Shown piece by piece: positions 9,095-17,939 of a stretch of 64,000 nt of DNA (the first letter of the stretch is position 1; the number at the start of each line of letters is the position of its first letter). Origin of the DNA: Granulicella sp. L60 (GTDB lineage Bacteria > Acidobacteriota > Terriglobia > Terriglobales > Acidobacteriaceae); assembly GCF_009765825.1 (NCBI RefSeq), contig NZ_LMUR01000022.1:693101-757100 (forward strand), written 5' to 3'. The translations under genes and the position numbers were made by a program. Under the pieces are notes generated by a model. It had not been told where the DNA came from. It did no database searches and saw only the letters and a list, made by a program, of their open reading frames with translations.

Positions 9095-9433
9095 ATGCAG
9101 AAGATTGAAGCGGTGATTCAGCCGTCGAAGCTGGACGCGGTGAAAGATGCGCTGGTGGAGATTGGCGTTGAAGGGATGACGATCACCGAGGCTCGCGGAC
9201 ATGGCCGGCAGAAGGGCCATACGGAGTTTTACCGGGGCCGGGAGTACTCGGTTGATCTGCTGCCGAAGGTGAAGCTGGAGGTTGTGGTGACCGACGAGAT
9301 GCTGGATAAGGCAATTTTAGCAATTACGTCGGCTGCGCGGACGGGGACGATTGGGGATGGGAAGATCTTTATCTCAAAGATCGATGAGGCGATCCGGATT
9401 CGGAACGATGAGCGTGGGGAGATTGCGCTTTAG
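9095..9433 (+). CDS. glnB: Nitrogen regulatory protein PII
   Basis: This 112-residue PII protein senses 2-oxoglutarate and ATP/ADP and controls AmtB and nitrogen enzymes. The T-loop has Tyr51 in YRGREYSVDLLPKVK, the site uridylylated by GlnD, and the C-terminal signature TGTIGDGKIF is intact. It lies directly downstream of amtB on the same strand, so glnK would be an equally valid name. A GlnD gene follows 1.1 kb downstream. Confidence 0.95.
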   Translation: MQKIEAVIQPSKLDAVKDALVEIGVEGMTITEARGHGRQKGHTEFYRGREYSVDLLPKVKLEVVVTDEMLDKAILAITSAARTGTIGDGKIFISKIDEAIRIRNDERGEIAL

Positions 9434-9447
9434 TTGGCTATCAAATC

Positions 9448-10425
9448 CTAGGGACTGGAACTCGGGGTTGAGTGCGGATGAGGTACAGCTGACGAGCGCT
9501 GTTCAATAGAAGCATGCAGCAGCGCACGATTGATCGCCCAAACCACCAGTCCGGGTTCGTCTTCCTGAATGTAATGACCGCTGTTCGACGTGGTAATCAG
9601 GGTTCCGTCCGTAACGGAACGAGTGAATGAACTAAGGGACAGAAGCCGATAGTTTAGTAACAGGTTTTGATATCTCTGCTTGTCGAACGGAACGATCAGA
9701 TTTGGGTCGTTCAGTGGTGGGTATCGCGTTGTTGCAACGATAATCACGGGCACCTGCGGCATCGGAAGTTTTTTCAGCTGTAGAAAATCGTTCGCCCGTC
9801 CTTCCCGCGACGCATCGATCTCGGCTTGGACTGCCGGATCGAAGTTGCCTGCCTGTTTTTCGTAATACAGATCGATTGCGGCTCGGATCGATTCTCCGTC
9901 ATCGGCATGCCCGAGCGGGCCGAATACATAGTCTCGTCTGCCAGTTGCGGTCTCGTTGAAGTCTGTTGGATCGATGAAGACTAATCCTGCAGTCTCCTTG
10001 GGAAACAATCCGGCGAAGGCTCGGATAAGTGGCCCACCCCATGAATGGCCGACCAGAAGGTAAGGTGGATGGGTCGTGCGGGACAGAGCGGTGTGAAGAA
10101 CAGTCGCAATATGTTCGGGCGACGGAACGGCTCCATCGGGCTCAGATCCGTCGAGACCAGGACGGCCGTATGTGACCATTGGAACAGAATCGGAAAGCTG
10201 TTTAATGACCGAAGACCAGTGTGATTCGCCTCCGCCAAGTCCACTCTCGAAAACAATTGTGGGAGAGGTGCTTCGCTGTATATCAATGGATGCATATGGG
10301 GTAAGGTGAATCTTATGTCCGTTGTTATCCATCTCGATCTTTCTTCCGATACGTGAGCCATGACCAAAGCTTGTTAGCAGGAAGATGTTCAGGATCGCCG
10401 TGGCGAGTTTGAATTCTCGGGACAT
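9448..10425 (-). CDS. Secreted or membrane-anchored alpha/beta hydrolase
   Basis: A hydrolase of about 325 residues with an N-terminal hydrophobic segment (FKLATAILNIFLLTS), an oxyanion region FESGLGGGE, and the nucleophile elbow GHSWGG. A late SGHYIQ supplies the likely catalytic His. It resembles general alpha/beta hydrolases; substrate unknown. It converges on glnB with only 14 bp between stops and splits the amtB-glnB / glnD cluster. It looks less GC-biased than its neighbours, which may indicate a later insertion. Neither candidate start has a convincing ribosome-binding site. Confidence 0.75.
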   Translation of the reverse strand: MSREFKLATAILNIFLLTSFGHGSRIGRKIEMDNNGHKIHLTPYASIDIQRSTSPTIVFESGLGGGESHWSSVIKQLSDSVPMVTYGRPGLDGSEPDGAVPSPEHIATVLHTALSRTTHPPYLLVGHSWGGPLIRAFAGLFPKETAGLVFIDPTDFNETATGRRDYVFGPLGHADDGESIRAAIDLYYEKQAGNFDPAVQAEIDASREGRANDFLQLKKLPMPQVPVIIVATTRYPPLNDPNLIVPFDKQRYQNLLLNYRLLSLSSFTRSVTDGTLITTSNSGHYIQEDEPGLVVWAINRALLHASIEQRSSAVPHPHSTPSSSP

Positions 10426-10553
10426 TCGAGGCCAGCTTAGCACGGGTAGAGAGCAGTGGCTGGGACTGAAGCAAGCGAACGAAAAGCTCCTAAGCCATAG
10501 GTCCGCATTTCGAGTGGCTGTATGCTTTAAATTCTTTCGAGCAAATAATAGCC

Positions 10554-13190
10554 ATGCAGAGTAAAGAGTCGACCACTAGCGGGATGCGCGGGGTGTACCA
10601 GCGGAGGATGCTGGAGGTTCGTGGTGCGTTCGAGGCGGGTGGCGCATCGGGGGCGGTGACGATCGCGGCGCGGGCTGCGGCGTTGGACGAGCTTGTGTCG
10701 GGGCTTTGGAGGCAGGCGGTGGCAGGCGATCCGCGGCTTGGGAGCGGGGTTGCACTGGTGGCCGTGGGTGGTTATGGGAGGCGGGAGCTGTTTCCTTACT
10801 CGGATGTGGATCTGCTTTTTCTGCTGGATGGGCGGCTGGCGGAGAAGGAGGTGAAGGACGCGGTGCGCAGGGTGAACCAGGAGATGTGGGACTGCGGGAT
10901 CCGGGTGTCGCCGACGACGCGGAAGCTGACGGAGTGCGAGAAGTTCGATCCGGAGAATGCGGAGTTTGCGCTTTCGCTGATGGATCATCGGCTGGTGACG
11001 GGGGATGTTGGGCTGTACGAAAAGCTTGCCGGGCAGGTGTTGCCAAAGCTGTTGCAGCGGGAGCATAAGGCGGTGATGGCGAGACTGATTGAGCTGACGC
11101 GGGCGCGCCATGCGAAGTACGGGGATACGCTGTTTCATCTGGAGCCGAACATCAAGGATTGTCCGGGTGGGCTGCGGGATGTGCATGTGTGCCGGTGGAT
11201 GACGAGGCTGCGCGAGGTGGCGGCGCAGGCGCAGAAGAAGGGCGATCCGGCGGCGGTGTCGGCGAAAGAGGGAGACGAGTTTCCGAAGGCGGTGGAGTTT
11301 CTTTGGCTGGTGCGTTGTTTTCTGCACTACCGGCATGAGCGGGACGACAATACGCTGGACTGGCAGGCACAGGATGCGGCGGCGGAGGCATCGGTCGGGC
11401 TAGTGGGGCGGAGGCCGAAGAAGGCGGATGCGGCCTATTGGATGCGGCTTTATTTTCGTCATGCAAGGAGCGTCGAGCGGCGGGTGACGCAGATGCTGGA
11501 AGAGGTGCCGGTGGGCAAGGCTGCGTCGAAGCTGTTGGGGCTGAAGCGCAAGGTGGAGGCGCGGCATCCCGGGTTTCGATTGGAACGGGGCCGGGTGGAG
11601 ATGGAGACGGCTGAGGAGTTTGGACACGATCCGGCGGAGGACCCGGACGTAGTGCTGAACGTGTTTTCGGTGATGGCTGGGACGGGAGCGACGCTGGGCA
11701 GGGATGCGGAGGAGCGGCTGTCGGAGGGGCTGCCGCTGTTGTCGGCGCATCTGGAGGAGGGGCCTGCACTCTGGCGTCATCTGCAGGAGATTCTGACGGG
11801 TGCTCATGCGGGAGATACGCTGCGGTCGATGCATGCGCTGGGGGTGTTGGAGCTTCTGATTCCGGAGTTTCATGGTATCGATGCGCTGGTGATCCGGGAC
11901 GCGTACCACCGCTACACGGTGGATGAACATACGTTTGTGCTGATCGATACGCTGCACCATCTGGAGAGCGCGCAGACGGGTGCGATGGGGGAGTGGGCGA
12001 GGCGGTTTGGAGCGGTGTTGCGGGAGCTGCCGCATCCGGGGCTGTTGTATCTTGCGGCTTTGTTGCACGATACGGGGAAGGGTCGAAGCACGGGAGATCA
12101 TGCGCGGGAGAGTGCGCGGATGGCCGCGAGTGTGTTGGAGCGGCTGGAGCTGGATGGGTATGAGAGCGGGCTGGTGGTGGGGCTGATCTCGAATCATCTG
12201 GAGATGTCGGCTGCGCTGCGGAGGGACATCTTCGACGAGGAGACGGTGCGGGCGTTCGCGGGGAAGGTGCAGACGCCGGAGATGCTGCGGATGCTGACGC
12301 TGTTTACGTATGCGGATGTGAATGCGGTGCATCCGGATGCGCTGACGCCGTGGAAGGCAGAGAATCTGTGGCAGCTTTATATTGCGACGGCGAACTATCT
12401 GGATCGCAGCGTGGACGATGAGCGACTGAGCGCACAGGAGGAGAGCGAGCTGGTGCATCGGGTGGTGGCGCTGCTGCCGGGGGACAAAGCTGCGGTGGGG
12501 GAGTTTCTGGAGGGGTTTCCGGAGCGTTATGTGCTGACGAGAACGCCGGAGCAGGTGAGGGCGCACTTTCAGATGGCGACGCGGCTGGGCGAGGATGCAG
12601 AGCAGCTTGAGTTTCGGTATGCGCCGGGGGTGAGCGAACTGACGCTGGTGACGCGCGATAGACCGCAGCTGTTTGCAACGATGGCGGGAGCGTTGGCGGC
12701 ATGGGGGATGAATATCGTGACGGCGGACGCTTTTTCGAACCGGCAGGGTGTGGTGGTGGATACGTTTCGTTTTACCGACAGCTTTCGAACGTTGGAGATG
12801 AACGCCTCCGAACATGAGGCGTTTGTAAAGAGCGTGCATGATGTGGTGAACGGGACGGTGTCGCTGGAGAAGCTGCTGAGCGGGCGAAGGCGGGGAAGGC
12901 GGAAGGCTCCGCTGGTGGTGGTGGAGACGCGGGTGGAGTTTGATGATGAGGCTTCGTCGCACAGCACGCTGCTGGAGGTGGTGGCGCAGGATACAACGGG
13001 GCTGCTGCATGCGCTGAGCCGGGCGCTGGCGACGCAGGGGTGCAATATCGAGGTGGCGTTGGTGGATACGGAGGGTGAGACGGCGATCGACGTCTTCTAC
13101 CTGACGCGGAGCGGGTTGAAGCTGGATCGGGGCGAGGAGGAGGGGCTGCGGCAGGGATTGCTGAAGGCGATCGAGGAAAATGCTCGCTGA
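10554..13190 (+). CDS. glnD: PII uridylyltransferase/uridylyl-removing enzyme GlnD
   Basis: The 878-residue bifunctional enzyme adds UMP to PII under nitrogen limitation and removes it when glutamine is high. Domains in order: nucleotidyltransferase with GGYGRRELFPYSDVD (72-86), a linker, an HD phosphohydrolase domain with HDTGKG near residue 505, and two C-terminal ACT domains starting near 697 and 800 that sense glutamine. Length is typical. Its presence next to amtB-glnB argues that Tyr51 of that PII protein is its substrate. No obvious ribosome-binding site precedes the ATG. Confidence 0.95.
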   Translation: MQSKESTTSGMRGVYQRRMLEVRGAFEAGGASGAVTIAARAAALDELVSGLWRQAVAGDPRLGSGVALVAVGGYGRRELFPYSDVDLLFLLDGRLAEKEVKDAVRRVNQEMWDCGIRVSPTTRKLTECEKFDPENAEFALSLMDHRLVTGDVGLYEKLAGQVLPKLLQREHKAVMARLIELTRARHAKYGDTLFHLEPNIKDCPGGLRDVHVCRWMTRLREVAAQAQKKGDPAAVSAKEGDEFPKAVEFLWLVRCFLHYRHERDDNTLDWQAQDAAAEASVGLVGRRPKKADAAYWMRLYFRHARSVERRVTQMLEEVPVGKAASKLLGLKRKVEARHPGFRLERGRVEMETAEEFGHDPAEDPDVVLNVFSVMAGTGATLGRDAEERLSEGLPLLSAHLEEGPALWRHLQEILTGAHAGDTLRSMHALGVLELLIPEFHGIDALVIRDAYHRYTVDEHTFVLIDTLHHLESAQTGAMGEWARRFGAVLRELPHPGLLYLAALLHDTGKGRSTGDHARESARMAASVLERLELDGYESGLVVGLISNHLEMSAALRRDIFDEETVRAFAGKVQTPEMLRMLTLFTYADVNAVHPDALTPWKAENLWQLYIATANYLDRSVDDERLSAQEESELVHRVVALLPGDKAAVGEFLEGFPERYVLTRTPEQVRAHFQMATRLGEDAEQLEFRYAPGVSELTLVTRDRPQLFATMAGALAAWGMNIVTADAFSNRQGVVVDTFRFTDSFRTLEMNASEHEAFVKSVHDVVNGTVSLEKLLSGRRRGRRKAPLVVVETRVEFDDEASSHSTLLEVVAQDTTGLLHALSRALATQGCNIEVALVDTEGETAIDVFYLTRSGLKLDRGEEEGLRQGLLKAIEENAR

Positions 13191-13315
13191 GGCAACCAGA
13201 ATTTCGGTACAACGCATCAAAAGACGCGGCTGTTTGGCTGCCTCTTCGTTACCCACGGATGGGTGATGGCAACAAATAACTTACCTGCCGGGTCCTTCGG
13301 TTTTATATTAGAGAT

Positions 13316-13933
13316 ATGAGCGCACCCACAAACGAGACTTCGAGTAACGGTCGTCCCACCGGAACTCCGCAGAAGAACGACCGCTATCTGTTTGGAACGC
13401 TGGATAGTTTTGGCAAGAACCAGGAGAAGCTGCGTGAGGTGAGCTGGGGGGCTGAGCAGCCGGAGGGTATAGTTCTGGCTTCGATGGACGCGGCGATCAA
13501 CTGGGTGCGAAAGAACTCCATCTGGCCGATGACCTTTGGTCTGGCGTGCTGCGCGATTGAGATGATGTCGATGGGTGGTTCGCGGTACGATATTGCGCGG
13601 TTCGGGGCTGAGGTGTTTCGTCCGTCGCCGCGGCAGAGCGATTTGATGATTATCGCGGGGCGGGTGTCGCAGAAGATGGCGCCGGTGATCCGCCGGCTGT
13701 ATGAGCAGATGCCGGAGCCAAAGTGGGTGATCTCGATGGGGGCGTGCGCGACTTCCGGCGGGGTTTTCAACAATTATGCGCTGATGCAGGGGGTCAATCA
13801 GGTGATTCCGGTGGATGTGTATGTGCCGGGATGTCCGCCTCGTCCGGAGCAGCTGCTGTATGCGATTACGCTACTGCAGGAGAAGATTCAGCGGGAGCGG
13901 GGAACGGTGCGGAAGACCTTGAATCTGACTTAG
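13316..13933 (+). CDS. nuoB: NADH-quinone oxidoreductase subunit B (stand-alone)
   Basis: The 205-residue product is the NuoB subunit of respiratory complex I, which holds the N2 iron-sulfur cluster that passes electrons to quinone. The four cluster ligands are visible: Cys78 and Cys79 in GLACCAIEM, Cys144 in MGACATSGG and Cys173 in VPGCPPRP. A roughly 45-residue N-terminal extension precedes the conserved core. Unusually, no other nuo gene is adjacent. It may complement an operon elsewhere or be a second copy. A TATATT box lies just upstream of the start. Confidence 0.93.
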   Translation: MSAPTNETSSNGRPTGTPQKNDRYLFGTLDSFGKNQEKLREVSWGAEQPEGIVLASMDAAINWVRKNSIWPMTFGLACCAIEMMSMGGSRYDIARFGAEVFRPSPRQSDLMIIAGRVSQKMAPVIRRLYEQMPEPKWVISMGACATSGGVFNNYALMQGVNQVIPVDVYVPGCPPRPEQLLYAITLLQEKIQRERGTVRKTLNLT

Positions 13934-14013
13934 CCGAGGAAGAGGCCGGTTTACTGGATGGGTACGGCATGGATTGTCAATAGGGTGTTTTTACAGTAGT
14001 GGCTGGTAAAGTA

Positions 14014-14042
14014 TTGAAAATATAGTTCTGGAAACGTATTTT
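14014..14042 (+). promoter_or_regulatory. Candidate sigma-70 promoter
   Basis: TTGAAA and TATTTT are separated by 17 nt, in an AT-rich stretch 107 nt before the OmpA-like gene start. No other gene starts between, so it would drive that gene with a leader of about 100 nt. Confidence 0.5.
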
Positions 14043-14148
14043 TTTCCTGATCGCATAGCAACTGAAGTAAGCTGTAAAGAATCGAAGAATGAAAACGATC
14101 CAAGCAATAAGGCTCGTAAAACGTAAGACTTTGAGTGGAGGAACTCGA

Positions 14149-15768
14149 ATGGTTTATCGCCCGTTTCGTAATTCACGCCGGTTTGCACTGGCTGCTTGCG
14201 CAGTCAGTCTTGGAGTTGCAAGTCTGAGCGCGCAGACTCCCAGCACAGCCGCCCCGGTGGGGCTTAACCCTTCGCGAGTGGATGTATTTTTGGGGTATTC
14301 GTACTTTGGTGCCCATGGGCAGGTGAAGCCCGCAGGAATTTCTTACTCGTCGGTTGACGTTGGAGCGATAGGCAGCGGCGCCTACTACTTCAACAAGTAT
14401 GTCGGAGGCGAGTTCATCTTCTCCGCGCATCCCGATGGCAATAACGATGGTTTCTACAGCGCATCCGCCGGTCCGATCTTCCGCGCCCCGATGCAGAACT
14501 TTACCTTGTTCGCTCATGCCCTCGCTGGCGGCGGCAAGCTGGTTGGACCGAACCAGTCCAATCCTTTCATCTATCACGAGCCATGGACCTGGGGACCAAC
14601 CCTGACGGTCGGCGGCGGTATGGACTACGATCTGCCGTTCTTCGATCACCGGTTCTCGCTCCGTCTCTTCCAGGCTGACTACCGCTATGTTCATACAGAC
14701 TTCGGTCCTCCGGTCGCGATTCCGACCTCCGGCGTACTGGGTGGTCGCGCGAATTTGAGTGCGGCTGAACTAAGCACGGGTATCGTGGCTCACTTCGGTC
14801 ACATCATTCCTCCTCCTCCTGTGACCTATTCCTGCGCGGTCTCCCCGACGACGGTATACCCCGGCGATCCTCTTACGGTTACGGGAACGGCTCTGAACCT
14901 GAACCCGAAGAAGACGGCGACGTACAACTGGACGGCTGACGGCGGAACGATCTCCGGTAGCTCCAGCACAGCCAACATCGATACGAAGTCCGCTGCACCG
15001 GGAACGTATACGGTTAAGGGTCACATCTCCGAAGGCAACAAACCTGGCGAGATGGCGGATTGCACGGCTTCCTACACTGTGAAGCAGTTCGATCCTCCGA
15101 CCATCAGCTGCTCGGCGAATCCTTCCACGGTTGCACCTGGAGATTCCTCGACCATCACCGCAACGGGCATGAGCCCACAGAATCGTCCTCTGACCTACAG
15201 CTATAGCGCTTCGGCTGGTTCGGTCTCGGGTAGCTCTTCAACCGCGACACTCAGCACAGCGGGTGCGGCTCCTGGCACGATCACAGTGACCTGCAACGTT
15301 GTCGATGACAAGGGACAGACGGCTTCGTCAACGACCAGCGTTACGGTCAATGCGCCGCCGCCGCCACCAGCACCGACGACTAGCGCTCTCTGCTCTGTCA
15401 GCTTCGAGCGTGATAAGAGACGTCCGGCACGGGTTGATAACGAAGGCAAGGCTTGCCTCGACGATATCTCCCTCAACCTGCAGCGTTCTTCCGATGCGAA
15501 GCTTGCCATCGTAGGTAACGCAGCCAGCAGCGAAAAGGCAGGCACCAAGCTTGCCGCAGAGCGCGCTGTCAACACGAAGGACTATCTTGTGAAGGAAAAG
15601 GGCATCGACGCCAGCCGCATCTCGGTTTACACCGGTTCGGATGACTCGAAGGCTGTGACCGACACGCTGGTTCCTGCCGGTGCGACACTGAGCACAACCG
15701 GCATCACCCCGGTCGACGAGAGCGCGCTTGCGGCTCCCGTGAAGCCGGCTCACCGCCACAAGAAGTAA
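14149..15768 (+). CDS. OmpA-like outer membrane protein with Ig/PKD-like repeats
   Basis: A 539-residue exported protein in three parts. After the signal peptide (cut near AQT, residue 29) comes a probable eight-stranded beta-barrel (about 35-220, starting VDVFLGYSYFG). Two similar beta-sandwich repeats follow (about 225-310 and 315-400), each opening with a CxVSPTTVYPGD or CSANPSTVAPGD motif. After a proline linker the C-terminus resembles an OmpA/peptidoglycan-associated domain. It would tie the outer membrane to the cell wall. The ATG is preceded by GGAGG. A strong terminator follows. Confidence 0.75.
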   Translation: MVYRPFRNSRRFALAACAVSLGVASLSAQTPSTAAPVGLNPSRVDVFLGYSYFGAHGQVKPAGISYSSVDVGAIGSGAYYFNKYVGGEFIFSAHPDGNNDGFYSASAGPIFRAPMQNFTLFAHALAGGGKLVGPNQSNPFIYHEPWTWGPTLTVGGGMDYDLPFFDHRFSLRLFQADYRYVHTDFGPPVAIPTSGVLGGRANLSAAELSTGIVAHFGHIIPPPPVTYSCAVSPTTVYPGDPLTVTGTALNLNPKKTATYNWTADGGTISGSSSTANIDTKSAAPGTYTVKGHISEGNKPGEMADCTASYTVKQFDPPTISCSANPSTVAPGDSSTITATGMSPQNRPLTYSYSASAGSVSGSSSTATLSTAGAAPGTITVTCNVVDDKGQTASSTTSVTVNAPPPPPAPTTSALCSVSFERDKRRPARVDNEGKACLDDISLNLQRSSDAKLAIVGNAASSEKAGTKLAAERAVNTKDYLVKEKGIDASRISVYTGSDDSKAVTDTLVPAGATLSTTGITPVDESALAAPVKPAHRHKK

Positions 15769-15792
15769 CGCCTTGCAGTAGCAAAGCACACG

Positions 15793-15830
15793 GGCTGACT
15801 GGGTTTGATTACCCAGTCAGCCTTTGTGTT
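15793..15830 (+). terminator. Intrinsic terminator
   Basis: A perfect 11-bp stem GGCTGACTGGG / CCCAGTCAGCC with an 8-nt loop is followed by TTTGTGTT, starting 25 nt after the OmpA-like gene stop. It insulates that gene from the next. Confidence 0.9.
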
Positions 15831-15876
15831 GAGGGCGTAAGGTTGGCTTCACCGCGTTATTAGACTTGAGATAGAG

Positions 15877-17901
15877 ATGGACCGAGACTTGAATAGACGG
15901 AACAGAGTTCGTACGATCCTCGTCACTTTTTTTCTGGTTTTATCGTGCCTTCGTTTGCAGGCGGTGAACTGGCTGCCATTCGGGCCAGATGGAGGAGATG
16001 CGCGCGCATTTGCTGCAGATCCGCATGATCATTCGCATCTCTACCTGGGCACGGCTACGGGTTGGATCTATGAGACGCATGATGGAGGCGCGAACTGGAA
16101 GCGGCTGGCGTCGATTGGAAAGCGCGACGACCTGGCGTTGGATTCGATTGTGATCGATGCTTCGAACTCCAAACATATGGTGATCGGAGCCTGGGTGCTG
16201 GGAAGTGTGGACGGCGGCCTCTTCATCAGCCACGACGGAGGGGTTAGTTGGCAGAGTAATGCTGAGATGCGAGGGCAGTCCATACGCGCGCTTTCGGCGG
16301 CGCCGTCTGATCCGAAGATTCTGGTCGCGGGTACGCTGAAGGGGGTCTACCGGTCAACGGATGGGGGAGAGCACTGGAAGCTGATCAGTCCGGAGGGGAG
16401 CCAGGAGCTGCACGAGGTTGAGTCGATTGCGATCGATCCGGTCGACCCTGAGGCGATCTATGCAGGGACGTGGCATCTGCCGTGGAAGACGACCGATGGG
16501 GGGAAGAGCTGGACCAATATCAAGCAGGGAATTATTGATGATTCGGATGTCTTTTCGATCATTGTGGATCCCAAGGACCCCAAGGTTGTCTACGCGAGTG
16601 CATGTTCGGGAATTTATAAGAGTCAGAATGGCGGCGAGAGGTTTTTGAAGGTGCAGGGGATTCCTTCGACGGCGCGCAGAACCAGGGTTTTGATGCAGGA
16701 TCCTCAGAATTTGAATATCGTCTTTGCGGGTACGACGGAGGGGCTGTTCCGGACAGGGGATTCGGGTGCGAACTGGATTCGCACTACGGGGCCGGAGGTG
16801 ATCGTGAACGATGTCTATGTCGATCCCGGCAATACGAATCGGGTGATGCTGGCGACTGACCGCGGCGGAGTGCTAGTCAGTAACGATGGGGGCAAGTCGT
16901 TTCTGCCGTCGAACAGTGGCTTCTCGGCGCGACAGATCACGGCGTATGTTGCGGATCTGGCGCGGCCTGCGGTGATCTATGTTGGGGTGGTGAACGATAA
17001 GGCATGGGGTGGGGTGTTTGTAAGCGATAACGGCGGACTGACGTGGTCGCAGAAGAGCGCGGGGTTGAATGGTCTGGATGTGTTCAGCCTGGGGCAGGCG
17101 TCGGATGGGACGGTGCTGGCGGGTACGGGGCATGGGCTCTATCGACTTCAGGGCGAGGTTTGGTCTCCTGTGAGCGACGTCTCGTTTGCGGAGGATGTAG
17201 GAGCTGCGGCTTCTCGTGCAGGGAAGAAGAGCGCGGGGCCGGCGAAGAAGGCGGCATCTGCTGGCAAAGCACGGGTGGTGCCGGAGAGTGCCAAGGGTTT
17301 TGATATGAGCGTGAACGCGATCGCTCGCTCTGGCGATGTGTTGTATGCAGCGACTTCGGCGGGGTTGCTGCGAAGTGCGACGGCGGGAGGAAGCTGGAAG
17401 CTGGTTGGTGGTTTGAACCGACAGGGGTGGGGCTCGGTTTCGGCGACGAGGTCGATAGTGGTAGCGGCTACGATGCAGTCGGCTATGTTCTCTTCCGACG
17501 GCGGCCATCGCTGGGAGGAGGTCAGGCTCCCTGGGGTATTGAAGCAGCTTTCATCGATTGCGGTGGACGATACGGGTGGGATCTGGGTGGGTGGACGCGA
17601 GGGAGTCTTCGTCTCGGAGGATCGCGGTATGACGTGGCAGCCTTTGACCGGCCTGGATATTCGAGACGTGAATAGTATTTTTTACGACGAGGCTTCGCAG
17701 CGGATATTGATCACGGCGGACAGCAAGAACACGATCGTCTTTGCGGTACATCTGCCGGACCGGTCGGTGCGCTACTGGAATGTAGGCTGGAGCTTGAGGA
17801 TGGTACGGCCGGTAGGAGATCACTTTGTTGGGGCAACCTTGTTTGATGGCATCGTGATACAGCCGCAGATGGTCGATTCGAGTAAAGTGGCGGCGCAGTG
17901 A
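15877..17901 (+). CDS. Secreted BNR/Asp-box repeat protein
   Basis: The 674-residue protein has a signal peptide (about 12-29) and at least ten Asp-box motifs of the S-x-DGG-x-x-W type, for example THDGGANW, SHDGGVSW, STDGGEHW, TTDGGKSW and SSDGGHRW. These predict one or two beta-propellers like those of sortilin/Vps10 or photosystem assembly factor Ycf48. A Lys/Ala-rich insert sits near residues 445-475. No catalytic residues are evident, so binding or scaffolding is more likely than glycosidase activity. It reads into mqnE after 38 bp, which suggests cotranscription without an obvious functional link. Confidence 0.78.
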   Translation: MDRDLNRRNRVRTILVTFFLVLSCLRLQAVNWLPFGPDGGDARAFAADPHDHSHLYLGTATGWIYETHDGGANWKRLASIGKRDDLALDSIVIDASNSKHMVIGAWVLGSVDGGLFISHDGGVSWQSNAEMRGQSIRALSAAPSDPKILVAGTLKGVYRSTDGGEHWKLISPEGSQELHEVESIAIDPVDPEAIYAGTWHLPWKTTDGGKSWTNIKQGIIDDSDVFSIIVDPKDPKVVYASACSGIYKSQNGGERFLKVQGIPSTARRTRVLMQDPQNLNIVFAGTTEGLFRTGDSGANWIRTTGPEVIVNDVYVDPGNTNRVMLATDRGGVLVSNDGGKSFLPSNSGFSARQITAYVADLARPAVIYVGVVNDKAWGGVFVSDNGGLTWSQKSAGLNGLDVFSLGQASDGTVLAGTGHGLYRLQGEVWSPVSDVSFAEDVGAAASRAGKKSAGPAKKAASAGKARVVPESAKGFDMSVNAIARSGDVLYAATSAGLLRSATAGGSWKLVGGLNRQGWGSVSATRSIVVAATMQSAMFSSDGGHRWEEVRLPGVLKQLSSIAVDDTGGIWVGGREGVFVSEDRGMTWQPLTGLDIRDVNSIFYDEASQRILITADSKNTIVFAVHLPDRSVRYWNVGWSLRMVRPVGDHFVGATLFDGIVIQPQMVDSSKVAAQ

Positions 17902-17939
17902 CGTGTCCCGGCAGGGCGGATGAGGAATAGAATTATAAG

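Noticed and set aside
11400..13256. 618-residue minus-strand frame
   Set aside because: Arg/His/Gln-rich shadow of glnD.
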